Positions 22,317 to 35,200 of a stretch of 64,000 nt of DNA are shown piece by piece. Below the pieces are notes generated by a model. The model saw only the letters and a list, made by a program, of their open reading frames with translations. It was not told the DNA's origin and ran no database searches. Location of the stretch: NCBI GenBank assembly GCA_016987375.1, contig PJRA01000313.1, positions 3,483,845-3,547,844 of the forward strand, given 5' to 3'. Every line of letters starts with the position of its first letter. Within the stretch, counting starts at the first letter, position 1. Origin of the DNA: Brachionus koreanus (lineage: Eukaryota > Rotifera > Eurotatoria > Ploima > Brachionidae). The position numbers and the translations under genes were made by a program.

Positions 22317-24147
22317 TTATCCAGTGCATTTTTTTTGGTTGCCAGAAAATCCACAGGTTCCTACACATTGAATATCTTCTTGGCATTCAGTATTTCCATT
22401 AGGAATTGCACATTGATAATTAGGCTTATATACCACCCGAGTGTACGGATCATTACATCTAAAAAAATTAAGTGAGTAATCCAAAAAATTATTTAAATTG
22501 ATAAAATAGTACATGCAAACATTATTTACACAATCCATTGTTTGATAAGTTCCGTTAATACCTACTATTTCTCCTCCAAGACAATCTGTATAACTATTAC
22601 AGGGAGATCCAACTTCTCCAGCTAAAATCGAAAAAGTTGATTTTAAAAAATGATTAAAATTAGTCGTTATTTAAGAAATAAATCTAATCGAGATTCAAGG
22701 AAAAGTACGTCATTCCAAAAAAATCTTCTTCAAAAAAAAATTTCTCAAATTAATCATATGTTTTTTTTTTTAATTAGTAAACTAAAGTTTCTATTATAAT
22801 TAGATAACTAAATATAAAATTTACGCTCTGTTATAGCCCTCTGTGTCTAAATTAATAAACCTTTTTTAATTAATTTTTTGTTGAAAAAAAAAATAAGTGA
22901 ACAAATTTAATTTTTTTTAACCTAGATTAGTTAAAATTTTTTAGTTACCGTATTTACTAGAGTACAAAAATGATACATTTTATTTTCTTTTTTCAATTAA
23001 AATGTTTATTTGGCTTGTTCGACTAGAAAAATTTGACGTACTAATATGTTCTTTTAATCTAGTAAATTCGATAAAATCTTTTTTTTATTAAATCTAGAAA
23101 ATATAGTTTGAGTGATATCCTGGCAGTTAGGAATGGAGCTTAGTCCTTTTTCTGTAGTCTGTTCTTAATTTATACTTTAAAAAAAATGCAAAAAACACAA
23201 AACACAAAACAAAAATATGTACTATAGAAAACAAAATCAATTTGATTAATAATTTTTTTATTTTTTAATATCTCAAACCAGACTTGTTTTTAAGTCACAG
23301 TTTTAAGTCTAAGTCACAAAAATTTAAGTCAAAGTTATAAAAGTAATTAAATTAAATTTTAATTTAAATTTTTTTTATTTTAAACAAATATCTAAAGTCA
23401 TTGTGTGAATTCTGTTAAAGTCAGCATGGACCAAATACAGTTCACATTAATCTAAATACATTGAATCAATAACTTTAGATTTTTTTTAAATTAAGGAAGG
23501 TGGGGAGGGAGCATGCTCCACATGCACACGACATCGTTCCTGTCACCCTGTAACAGTCACCGTGAACCCTAAACACGGACCCAGCATATGGGCGCACTTT
23601 ACGCCACCTTCTCCAAATAATTTTAAGTCTTTGACTTGACTTGACTTAAGACTTGTGACTTAAAAACAAGTCTGTCTCAAACTTATCATTCAAGTAGCAA
23701 CTCATGCTGCCTTCCATTATAAATAATAAAAAAAAATTAAAAAAATTACCCAATATTGCAGTTGTAACTGATATAGTTGATATTGATGTTAAGGTAGGAT
23801 TATTTGGTAGAATACTAGAAATACTTTGTAAAGTACTAGAATCAGTTGTTTCTCTAGCATTTGTGGTGAATTCAATAGTTGATGGATCAATGCTGATGCT
23901 TGGTGTAGCTGTAGTTTGGTAAATTTTTGTGAAATTTGAAGTCATATTTGTTACGGGAAGATTACAGTATTCGTCAAAATTTTTTGGAACGGTGATTAAT
24001 TTAAAATAGAAAGTCATTATGAATGCTTAAAGAATTAGAATTAATTAATCTTTCAGGACAAAAACAAATATTACTTAGAATCAAAAGATAAAAAATTGTA
24101 AAATCTATAATTGCTAAATATGCACACATCGACAGTTTACTTGACAT
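22317..24147 (-). CDS. secreted Ser/Thr- and Cys-rich protein
   Basis: Four exons, 24147-24075, 24025-23750, 22621-22513 and 22458-22317, all phase-consistent, giving 199 aa. The first 35-40 residues are strongly hydrophobic (signal peptide or anchor). A Thr/Ser-rich mucin-like stretch follows, then a C-terminal module with about ten Cys (GSPCNSYTDCLGG, DCVNNVCIC, YQCAIPNG, CQEDIQCVGTCGFSG). Spacing of the first Cys pairs recalls small EB/EGF-like modules, but I cannot assign a family. Intron 2 is 1.1 kb and contains a hAT-like MITE; an extra exon in it cannot be excluded. Confidence 0.7.
22622..23749. other. 1.1-kb intron of the secreted Cys-rich gene
   Basis: AT-rich apart from the GC-richer core of the MITE at 23279-23674. 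No further exon was supported. Confidence 0.6.
23279..23674. mobile_element. 396-bp hAT-like MITE with 8-bp target-site duplication
   Basis: Terminal inverted repeats start CAGACTTGTTTTTAAGTCAC on the left and CAGACTTGTTTTTAAGTCAC reversed on the right, the inner arms being AAGTC-rich. Exact flanking repeats TCTCAAAC occur at 23271-23278 and 23675-23682. A CAG-type start with an 8-bp duplication is typical of hAT elements. The core (about 23495-23615) is GC-rich compared with the surroundings and has its own AAGGTGG/CCACCTT ends. No ORF. Confidence 0.85.
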
Positions 24148-24719
24148 TATAAATAATTTTGATTTATTTTATCAAATGCATTTTTCTTTCAATTATAAAA
24201 TAAACTTTATTGAATTAAAATTTTTTATTTATTCAAATTTAAATATTTTTTGAAAATATCACGTTTAAATTTAAATTTTGTGATTCAATAAAAGTTAATT
24301 AACTCATGAAAATAGTTTTTTTTTGTTTAAATTCACTGATTATTTAAATTAAATAATACAATTAAAAAAGCTGTTCGAATAAATAAATTTTTAATTTATT
24401 TGAAATTTAATTCTTTTATTTATTAATCTAAATTCTTGAAACATTAGATTATTAAATTTGAATATAAAGAGAAAACTTATGAAATAACTTGAATATCAAA
24501 ATAATTTCTAAATTTAAATAAGATTTCGATACAAAGTAGACTGACTTTCAAATTTGTTTATCATAAAATTTATATGATTTTCATTATTATTTCTAATATT
24601 TGTTATTAATAATCGTAAACACTCATTAAAAGTACAATTCTAAATTTTCAATTTATGTCCATTGTGTAGTTTCATTTTAGTATTTATTTTACAAAATAAA
24701 TTGATAGTTTTTTCTATCT
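24148..24719. other. intergenic AT-rich spacer
   Basis: 570 bp between two minus-strand secreted-protein genes, over 80 percent A+T by eye, no supported feature. Confidence 0.55.
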
Positions 24720-25458
24720 TTAATCTAATGAGATACAATGAGTGTTTTTAACAGATTTAACGGAATCAGATTTATCAAATCTGCTTTTCTCTTTGTCTAA
24801 AACATTACTATCAATAAAAAATTTATCATTTATATTTGACTGATTGACTACTTTATTTGCATTATTTTTCATCAAATTTATCAAGTATAATCCTTTATTG
24901 TTAAAAGGATTCTTTGATTTATAGTAAATAGGTTTAAATATCTTAAATGAAAGATATTTAAATGATTAGTGAGATATTGATTGAAAATTTTTTTTACCAT
25001 AAAGCATCTATTTAAACAATCATTACAAGTTTTAAAATTATTTGTATTTCCATTATATCCTGTATAATAAAACTCAATACATTTCTTAAAATTGTGATTA
25101 TAGTACCATTTTTTTGTGTATTTTAACCTTTTTCTTAAATGAATGTTACCAATTTTTCTCGGTAATAAGCATTCATCTAAAATAAATTTGAAATTCAAAA
25201 ATTCAAAAATATGAACTTAAAACTACTTATTTTATCTTTAAAATTCAAAATTTGCTTTGATAGCATCTTATTTACTGCATCATTACTTAAACTGATATTC
25301 ATTAAAAATTTGTTTATATCCAAATTTTTTTTTTGCTCTGTATATTCCAAGTTTTCACTTTGCTTATCGATTGATTCATCATAATTATAATCATCATCAC
25401 TTTTCGTAAAATAAACAATTCCAAGAAAAATAAAAGCAAAAAATAATGTAAAATTCAT
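24720..25458 (-). CDS. secreted Kunitz-domain protein lacking the C14-C38 disulfide
   Basis: Exons 25458-25227, 25176-24998 and 24941-24720 give 210 aa. Residues 1-18 are a signal peptide (MNFTLFFAFIFLGIVYFT), followed by an acidic Tyr-rich spacer. The Kunitz/BPTI fold covers about residues 79-136: ECLLP, then KKWYYNHNFKKC, FYYTGYNGNTNNFKTC and DCLNRC. Cys equivalent to C5, C30, C51 and C55 are present, but C14 is replaced (GNI) and C38 is Tyr (TGY where YGGC is usual). One extra Cys precedes C51. Since the reactive loop is normally held by C14-C38, canonical serine-protease inhibition is doubtful. The roughly 74-residue C-terminal exon is basic and Asn/Lys-rich with no recognised domain. Confidence 0.8.
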
Positions 25459-25679
25459 TTCAAAATTTATTTTAATTTATCTATATATTTAAATAAAAAA
25501 GTATAATTAAATTAGAAAAAAAATTAAGGCTAAAATTTTTTTTATAAGGCAATTCGAGCGCAAAGTCAATAATTCAATCATTTAAGTGATGAAAAAAAAT
25601 TTACATATTTTTAATTGATCCTTAAAACAAAAAAAAAAATAAACCAAAAATATTATAAAATAATTAATCGTATTAAGGC

Positions 25680-26868
25680 TCACTTTGGTTCAATCCAATT
25701 TTGTTTTACATGCTGTGCTTGATATTCAATGCGACTAGGCGCATATCTCTGTTCTGGAGGCAAAGCAGTCTATTTGATCTCAGATTAAAATCTATTATTT
25801 TCTAATAAAAAAAGAATTACCGGAGCCTGAACACTTTTAAATCCTCTAGGAACAGTTGCACCAGTTGGGTTTCCTCTTTTAAGATCGAATATTGATGGGG
25901 GTTGACCTAATTTAAACAAATAAATGACTACATATTAAAATTTTAAGTTCAACTTACCATTGCTGCTATTTGCTTCATTAATTCCTTGATTAAGCATTCT
26001 CATTGACAATGAATTGGTTCCTATTGGTTGATTGCTAGAAGGCTGGGCATGGTAATTTTGGTTGGCAAAAGATGATGCTGTTGATGGGCCATGTGTCATT
26101 GGATTTTTGTTTGCTATTTCAGGCAATATACCTTTAGTTTGGTTTTGAAACTCTTGAAAAACATTCGAATCCGAGTACATACCAATCGGTGTATTATACT
26201 GTTTATGAAATACAGCAGTTACAGTAGCTAAATTAAAGAAATAAAAAAAATAAATCATACATTTTTAAAAATTTACGAGGCTCATTTTGCTGAGGAGTTT
26301 CTGGGGCCCATTTTGTGTAATCGCCAGGCTTCCAATTATCTGGCTTGGAAGACTTGTAGTCTATTCCATTTCCAACAGCTTTATTAAATGGCATTGGGGC
26401 TCGATTGTGACTGGTACCAATATTGATCATTTCGGTTTTATTGGCGGTCAAGTCAGTTTTAGCTGCAGGTGGTGGTGGCGCCAAATTGTTCAGACTAACT
26501 GGCGGATTTGATTTTAGCTGAGACAATGGTGTGTGTTGTGGTTTTACTGTATCAACAGCGTTCCGTTGCACTGTCAGAAAAAAATCATTACCACATTTAA
26601 TTATTTCACTTTTAGCCTGGTTATGCTCCATTTGAGATGTCTGAATGCCGTTTATTTCCAATATAGCATCACCACTTCGCAATCCGCTTCTTTCTGCAAT
26701 GCTGTCTGGTGTTATTTGAAGCACTGAGAGTGGTATAGAAAAATCCGAACCACCTGAAATTAAAAAAATAGAAAAATCTTTGTCTTTTTGTTTTGAAAAA
26801 ATACCTTGAATCTTGAATCCAAATGGTATATCTTTGGATTCTCTTCTGATATGTACCTTCTCCAACAT
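25680..26868 (-). CDS. ZASP/PDLIM-family protein: PDZ + ZM motif, no LIM domains
   Basis: Five exons, 26868-26805, 26753-26277, 26227-25958, 25906-25821 and 25769-25680, give 328 aa. Residues 1-85 are an Alp/Enigma-type PDZ domain: FGFKIQGGSDFSIPLSVLQI, the carboxylate-binding loop and strand, then GDAILEINGIQTSQMEHNQA. A Pro/Asn linker follows, then the ZASP motif HKQYNTPIGMYSDSN (human-type VHKQFNSPIGLYS), which together with the PDZ anchors these proteins to alpha-actinin in Z-discs or adhesion sites. The protein ends without any LIM domain, and the next gene starts 222 bp downstream, leaving no room for LIM exons in order. It resembles short LDB3/Zasp isoforms. The family is secure; LDB3 versus PDLIM orthology is not. 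Confidence 0.88.
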
Positions 26869-29234
26869 TATCTTTTCTAAAAGTAAAATCAAATGATTAT
26901 CGTTCAGATTATGGTTAATTTAAACATACTAAGGGGTTTTATTAGTCTAAAAGCAAAAAAGTAAACAGAAACAATCTATTTATCAGCTTTTTATATCAAA
27001 ATGTTAACGATTTGAAAGATATATGGCAATGAGTTATTAGGAATTTTCTATATTGAGTTTTAGCAATTTAATTTCATTAGATAAGAAAAAATTATTTAAC
27101 CTTATAAATTTTGAATGCAACAGCAAAAACGAATAGAAAAAAAAATAATAATTTTAAATCTCTAGAATTAGATCTACGCTTATAGATTTATTCGTCTAGT
27201 TGTTTATAATAAAGTCAGTTTTTTGATTTGTTTTAAGATAATAAATTGAACGAATACTTTATTTTTCTAAAACTTAATCGGATTTCGGTTCACAAATAAT
27301 TATTCAAAATTAGTCTTTGAAAATTTAGCTGCATTTGGCTAGATCATTCTAAAAAGTACATATGATCAAAAATTTGTCAAAATATTTGTAACTTGTGGGC
27401 GATTATAAACAAAAGGATTCAAATAACTATCAATTATTATTTATTGATAATAATTAACGCTTTATTTTTGTTGAGATAAACTTTTAACTCCTACTTGAAA
27501 ATTATTTAAATAAATAAATGCTCTTGTTGTTTAATTACTTTTGCTTGATCTGATATTATATTTTAGTATTTCTGTTTTTAAATGCGTAAATATAAGCTTT
27601 GGTGATTAAATCCATAATAATCAAGTTTTTTAGACCATTTATCTCTATATTTGAATTGTAAATGATTTAAGATTTTTAAGCCGATATTGCTGATAAGCCA
27701 GTGAAGTAGGATTTTTAACAAAATTTTGTTGCTTAAATATAAAACAAAAACAAATTATTCTTAATTTAAATCAGAACTAATTATTCTAAACTTTTTTATT
27801 AAATATATATATATAAATACTCCTTGGATTACTTAAAAATATGAATTAATATTTTTAAAAGAAAATAGATTAGATATTAATAAAAAAGATATTTAAAATA
27901 TATCTCGAGTTTTAATTGCGAAATAAATTGTAAATAATTTCTGTTCATTGAATATTTAATGAAAAAATTCTCGATAGGAATTAACTGAAAATATTCTCTA
28001 TTCGTTTTAATTAAAAATTTTTCTTTACTCTGCTTATATTTAATTGATTCTTGTTAAAAATATTTCTTATTTTAATCTCACAAATTTTATTTAACTGCTT
28101 TTGAGCGTTAGCCATTGTGAAAAGCAGTCACAAAAGCACAAAAGAAGATGCTGATCTCTTCTACAAAAAAAAATTTTATGGAATAATATTCAATTCAAGC
28201 ATTTTTCAGTGATTTTTTAATCCAAAATATTTTTAAAAAATTAAAGGAATTTCACTGTTTGTGAATTTTTTCTTAAAAAAATATTTATATGAAATATTTT
28301 TTCAAAAAAAAAACAAAGATTTCTTCTGTTAAACTTTAAAGTTTATCTTTATTTTTATGATTAACTGTATGAATAAACGCGACAAAAAATTTTAAAATAT
28401 AAATTTCTAAAAAAAAATTTAATTTTTATTTATTTAGTTTACCAAATTTGAAAAGACCAAGAAACATTTTTTGAAATATTTTATTTTTATTTTTATTTTT
28501 GAAAGCATTTCAACCTTTTTTATATAAAAAATATTGAATGTAACGCTTAAAAAAAAGTATAAATAAAATAATTTGAAATTTTTAATTACAAGAATCAGTT
28601 CTTATTTTTATAAGGTTTAATTTTTGTTTTAATTCAGTAGATAATGTTGTAATGTTGTATTTTTGGTATCAAGGCTATTCATTGGAATGACCATGAAATT
28701 AAATATCATACTAGTTTAAAAAATTGGTACAAATTAATTGCATGATTATGATTAATAAAATATAATCATTAACTTAAATATTTTTTTCAAAACAATTTCA
28801 AAAGTTTATTTTAAATTTTCTAAAGCTTTTTCTATTTAACAAAAGCATAGTTTTGTCTTAAAAGTGAACTTTGAATTGAAATTAATATATATAATGTTAA
28901 TTTGCATTCAAAAATTCAGAATAATTTGAAATCATACTCGACTGGATTGCTATTATTAATCTAGTCAAAAATTAAATTCGTTTTTCTTAGCTCAATTTGC
29001 TAAGTCAGATAGTTCTAAATAATTATTATAATATTAAAAACTAGCTGAAAGATCATAATTAAAAATTAAATTGAAATTATTTTTATTTAAATTTTATCAG
29101 TTATTTTCTCATCTTTACGAATAAAAGATGTAAAATTAATTTCTTTTAAAACTCAAATAAAAAAGCAAATAAATTAAGATATAAGATAATTTTCACGTTA
29201 GCAAAATTTTCTAAAATTAGAGCTTATAGCCACA
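26869..29234. other. 2.4-kb divergent intergenic region
   Basis: Between the ZASP-like gene (-) and GAPVD1 (+). Very AT-rich, with a short (AT)n run near 27805-27816. A 5' UTR exon of the ZASP-like gene may lie just upstream of its ATG (acceptor-like TTTTAG at about 26880). Nothing else supported. Confidence 0.5.
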
Positions 29235-32200
29235 ATGGACGAAGACTTAAACAGTTTGATTAAGCGCCTTAGAGACGAGGCAATGTTTGTACAATCAGAA
29301 AAAAAGCATCTTGTTGACCTTTATGATCAGGTAGTTGACCACAGAAACTTTTTATTTATTTTTTTTACCATTTCTATTTTAGCTGATTAAAAAATCCGAA
29401 AAGCTTTTTAACAAACAATGGTTAGTATCTAGACATCATTTAATATTAGATGATCTTATATTCGGTCGTAACAAATCTATAAAAAGTCAATGTAAAAAAT
29501 TTTCACTAATTACGAATAATCATCAATTTATTGAATCATATAAAATACTTAGCCATCACGATTATTATGTTAGCGAATTTCTAAAATCACTACGAGATAA
29601 GCCCCACTATTTGGCTAATTTGATTTTAAAAGCTGAAAAAATAAACTCAGGATTTTTTTTGAATACTGTCGATTTTATACGCGGCGTTGACAATAATAAA
29701 TTTTCAGCACAAAATTTAATTCAAATAGTTTTTCAGTCTTTATACGGCAATTGTGTCCTTGTACAAGATGAGTCACTATGCTTGCAATTGCTTAAAAGTC
29801 TAATGAAAAACCAGTTTTGTAGCGAAGAAGTTCAGCATGTCGACTTAAGAAAACTGATTCGCAAGCAATCTTGTTCATTTAATATCCTATTTAAAATGTA
29901 CACTTCGTTTTCCTATTCAGCTCAATTGTTCTTGATTACGACTCTTCACGAGCCCATAAACCAAATGCTCACTGATGAATGGTTCTTGGACATTGATCCT
30001 GAAAAAGCAATGGCAAGATTTTCAATTGAAGAAAAAATAAATAAATTTGGCCATCCGAGCTCTAAAGAGTATAAAATCAAAACTCAAAAATATCGCGAAA
30101 AAATTGTCAATTTACTATATAACACAGCAATGAAATTTATTGAAAGCATTAATTCAAGCTTATATGCGTTTCCGCCCTCAATGAGTTGGCTAGTCAATCA
30201 GTTTTGCACTCTAATTAGCAAAACAAATAGACCAAATTCTTCTGAAGTAGAAAAAAAAATTTTCAAATAATTTATTTTTAAATTTAATTTAATTTTTTAA
30301 TAGCTAGCAAGAAAATTATGCTGTGATTTAATTATGGCTTTATACATTTGTCCAGCAATTTGTGACCCAGAACCATATGGCGTCTTATCAGATGTGCAAA
30401 TAAGTAACATTGCACGCCACAATCTTATGCAAGTAATGATTGAATTTTTTTTACTAAACTAAATTTAACATAATAACTAGATAGCAAACATACTCCAAGT
30501 TCTGGCAATGTCAGATGATGATAAAGATCCAAAGGCACAAGATTTGTATTCCAAATTCCGAAATGTAAGTAAAATTCCACATTTCTAAAGAAAATTAATA
30601 ATTTTAAAACAAATTTTAATTTATTCAAAATAGACTGATAAAATTTCAGTAAGTTCAATATAGCTAATATTTCGTTATTTATTTATTTTTTATTTTAATA
30701 TTTTTTGACTTTTTGACATTTGATAAAAAAATTGAAACATTATTTTTCTTTTGTTATTCTAGATGCTGTTTATAACATTTTGCACGAATTTTTATTTTCC
30801 ATAAATTAATTCAAAATTCAGGATGTAGCTTTTTTAGTAGTTTTAGAAAAAATGAAAATTTTAAGTAAATGAGAAATTTCGATAAATATTTTAATTGGTA
30901 AATTTCCATTTAAAATAGAGTAAAAAATTTACTTTTGTTATTTTTCAGTCTTATGATCATCCAATATTAAATTTTATTGAATTATTTTTTTTTTGAATTT
31001 TTTAATTATTTTAATTAACGTAATTTTCCGAATTAAGTGACATGTCTTTAAAATAGAGTACTCTATTTTAGTGACACGCTGTTATAACATGTAAAAATTC
31101 TTTTGTGACATGTCATTAAATATTTTAAATTCTAAATTCTAAAATGTCACTAAAATATTTAATGACCAATTGTCAGATGATTACGTTATCCAACATATAC
31201 AAATGTTTTAAGCTTCCGAACTTAATTTATTCTTTATTAAAACGTTTATATAGTGGATTGATAACTTCAATTTTGTTCAATTATAAAATATAAAAAAAAT
31301 GATAATAGAAAGAAGATAAAAAAAAGAGAGATTCGTAAAATAAGAAATAATGATAAATTTTTTTGTACTGCTACCGGATGTATCAAAATTTCTAATTTTT
31401 TTCAAAGATAATAAAAAAAAATTCGGGAGCTGTTACAATATTTATTATTTCAAATGATTTATTATTTAAACTTTCTTTTTTTATTTTTCTGTTTGTATAA
31501 AATTTTAGTTTTTGAACTTGGACTGCTATTTAATTTAAAAGAAAAAGTTTTATTTAAATTAAAATAGCAAAAATTATCATTTATTTTTAAAGAATTGTGT
31601 GTCAGATATTGTAAATAACATAATATCATCTTACGGAAAATCCCGCAATGCTGGATCTAACACTTGTGATCAATTAGAGATTCCAACTATGCTGAGCAAT
31701 CAAACAAACGATGTTCCATCAAACATGTCTACTGTTTCGTCAACGACCACTTCTTCAACATTTTCTCCCTCAAGTTTGATAATTAGAAATTCAGTGATGA
31801 TCACACAGCATGAGTTGCATCGTTTGGTTAGCTGTTTTTTAAATTATTTTAGAAAAAAAACTTAATAAATTTTACTCTAGTTGATTTTTACTCGACAAGT
31901 TAGCAAAGAAACACTTTTAATAGAAAATGAAGAGTCAAATTGGCTAAAAACAATCATTCCAAATGATTACATTAACGATTCATTGGAAAAGAGCTGTGCT
32001 TTTTTCAATTCGAATCGAAAAGTTAATCTGCTTAGCTCTGATAGTGCAGATGTCATTAACCATTTGATAAAAGAGCCAAATTTGGAAGATGGCTGTCAAA
32101 TTTTGGTTATTAATATAAATGATAAAGGTTTTGACTGTCCTGGAATGTTGACAGAGGAAAAAGTTTTGAATGATTATAATGCGTATGCAAATAGTAGGAC

Positions 32201-35200
32201 TATTACAAGGGAAAATAAGCAAAAAATCAAAAGTAAAAAACTCGATTTGGATAATTCGTTCGAGCCAAGTATTAAACCACGACCTGATTCGGCTATAGAT
32301 AGGGATGACGTTAGATCAAGACACGATGGAAGTGTTGGTAAGTAAAATGATTGTTTTGATTATACGGGTGAGGATTAAAATACCATAAAAAAAGATTAAA
32401 AAACATATATTCTGTGAATGACACATAAACTTAAATCTATTTATCATAAAAGATTATTAACACATAAAATGATTCAATTAAAATGTTACAAACACATAAA
32501 TTTTTTTTTTAATAAAAAATAATTAAGTCAAATTTTTATCCAAAATGTTAACAGCACATATTTTTTTCTAAATTTTATACAAAAAAGTGACAAACACATA
32601 AAATTTTTAAAAAAAATTAAATTTTTAAATTAGACTCTTTCATACCAAAAACCCGCTTTTCTTTTTTTTTGATTTAGTTTTACTAATAAAAGATCTTAAT
32701 TTATGATAATTAATAAATTAAGTTTAGAATAAAATAAAATAAAATACCTTTGCCTTCAAATGATACCAACACATTATGATTGTTGAATTAATTAAATTAT
32801 TTTGAATACTATTTGCACTCGCATAACAACTATCAATACAAATAAAATCAATTAGCTCTACTAAATTAATATTCAATGAATTTGCAATTTTGAATAGTGA
32901 CGTCCAAAAAAAATTAAAATCCGTTTCTTGCTCGTCGGAGGTGACAAAATAACAGATAGGAAAAAATTTTCCGTAGGTGCAGACGGAAATGATTTTAAGA
33001 AAAATTCGAGTTGGACTTCGGATTTGAATTCGGTCAAAAAAATCCATTCGATTTTTTTTCTCATTTTTGTCTAAAATATATGTGTTTTTAACAGATAAGA
33101 ATTTTATTATTTTATTTATTTAGAAAATAAGAAGAATAATAAAAAAATATTTTTTTTTCTTTTTTTTATGTTTTTAATCTTTTTCATATGTTTCAGAAAA
33201 TTTATATGTGTTGGTTAATCTTTTTGCAATTTTGTTTAGCAATTTTTATTCTTATGTGTCAATTTTTTGGATTCACTTTTTTTATGGTATTTTAATCCTC
33301 ACCCTGATTATACCAAAAATAATTATCTGAATATAGCTTATATCATAGTTAGTCAACTATTTAATACTGGAAGCACCAGCGATGTCATACTGAAATCTAT
33401 TTTATTACCTTAAAGGATATTTAGAAAAAAAATTAAATTTATAGAAAATATAGATTTTAAATTTATTAAATTAAGTTAATTAAAAATAATTTATAAAAAA
33501 ATATCTATTAATTGGCTATTGGTCTGTTTGACAATTTTTAAATATTGAAGATTTTTTACATAAAAGCATACCACAGGTTCCTTTGTCACATTTATCATAT
33601 GTTTCATTTGCTTTATTCATATTAAAAAAAAAACTTTTCATATACTCGATTGAAACTATGACCGTGACCGTATTAAATGGACAGTTTATTACGGCTGGAT
33701 TTATTATAAAAAATTATTTTCAATAATTGATATAAAAAAATTTAAATTTAATTGTTTTGATTATTAACTTGCATTTTTTAAGTCCTGAATATATGAAAAA
33801 GTCTTTTTTTATAAGAAATTTATCTTTCTTAAAAATTTATCTTTAATAAATTATTGAAAAATAATTTTTTTTTAAATAAATCCTAAACCCGCCCTTATAA
33901 ACTGTGACGGTTACTTAAACCGTCCATATAATTTTTACCGGTCACTAAACGGGCCAACAACCGCAAGTAACCGCCCGTCCATTGTGGACCGGTTAGCTCT
34001 GTCCGCATCCAACTCTAATCAACTCGATGCAATAATCTTTGTGTCAGATCGGAGCCCTTGCTCAAAAAGGCACTGGAAAGGAAAATTATCTGCTAGGATA
34101 AAGGATTATTATTATTTATTTGTATTTATTCTTATTTAGAAAGCATTTTGTGACCAATTGTACGCTTAGTTTTTCGACGTACATTTTTTTAAAAAGTCTG
34201 CAGCTAGACGGAAAAATTGTCTGTGCACATACAAAATTTTAAAAATTGATGCTAACGCAGTCAAAAAAATTTTAAATTTTTTCTTGTTTCGTTAAAGATT
34301 CGTTAAAAAATTTCTTTAATATGACAAATTTTAAAGAAAAAATAGAAATATTCTAATTTAGATAATTTTTATTTAAAGTCAATTTTTTATTCCTTCTATC
34401 TATTTAATTCTAATGTACTTTTTTTAGATTGGAATATTCACCTTTTAATATTTATGAGAATAATTTATTTTTTACAAAAAAGACATTAAAATTACAAGAT
34501 AAGAAAAGAAGCGGTTCATCAAAGAACATGTGTTTGTAATTTTTCTCTAGAACTTATCCTAATAATTAAATCAAAAAGTTATTTTATTCGTACTTAATTG
34601 ATTAATATTTTTGATAGAATAAATTTTTATGCTTTATAACTTACTTAGGATTGTCAGCGGTAGATTTTATTATTGAAAAGTGCATTACTGAACATTTCTT
34701 TCCAGATGTTTCAAGATACAGTTTAATTAACTGACGCTAGTCATAGGCTCTTGCATCAACAAGTTTTAATTAAGAAATTAAAACCTTAATTAATAACCCA
34801 GTAAAATAAAATATTTATCTTCTCTAATATGTTTACCAATTTTTAACATTTTTATTTTTAGTTAACATTACCTTTGAGTTGTCAAAATAGTAATTTTAAT
34901 ACTAATCAGATAAATCTTAAGATTTTATACTCGACTCATCATCCTGTTAATCCGTATAGCTTAGAAGCTCTTTTCTATCCTAATGATGACACCTAGTGTT
35001 CTTAAAAATTTTGAATTATCAAGTTGTTGTTCAACAGAATCTTGTATGCTTTTCGTGAAAACTAAAAATTGTAAAAGAAATTAAATTGATTATAAATATC
35101 AAACTTTCTTTTTTATATTTTTTAATTAATAAATATGCATTATATCTATATTGAAAATAATTAAAAACTTAAGATTTTTGTAGATTTTTCAGTCATGATT

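Noticed and set aside
30763..30806. Possible extra GAPVD1 exon starting ATGCTGTTTATAAC
   Set aside because: It meets a stop with no GT donor before it, and the human alignment is continuous between the microexon and 31593 without it.
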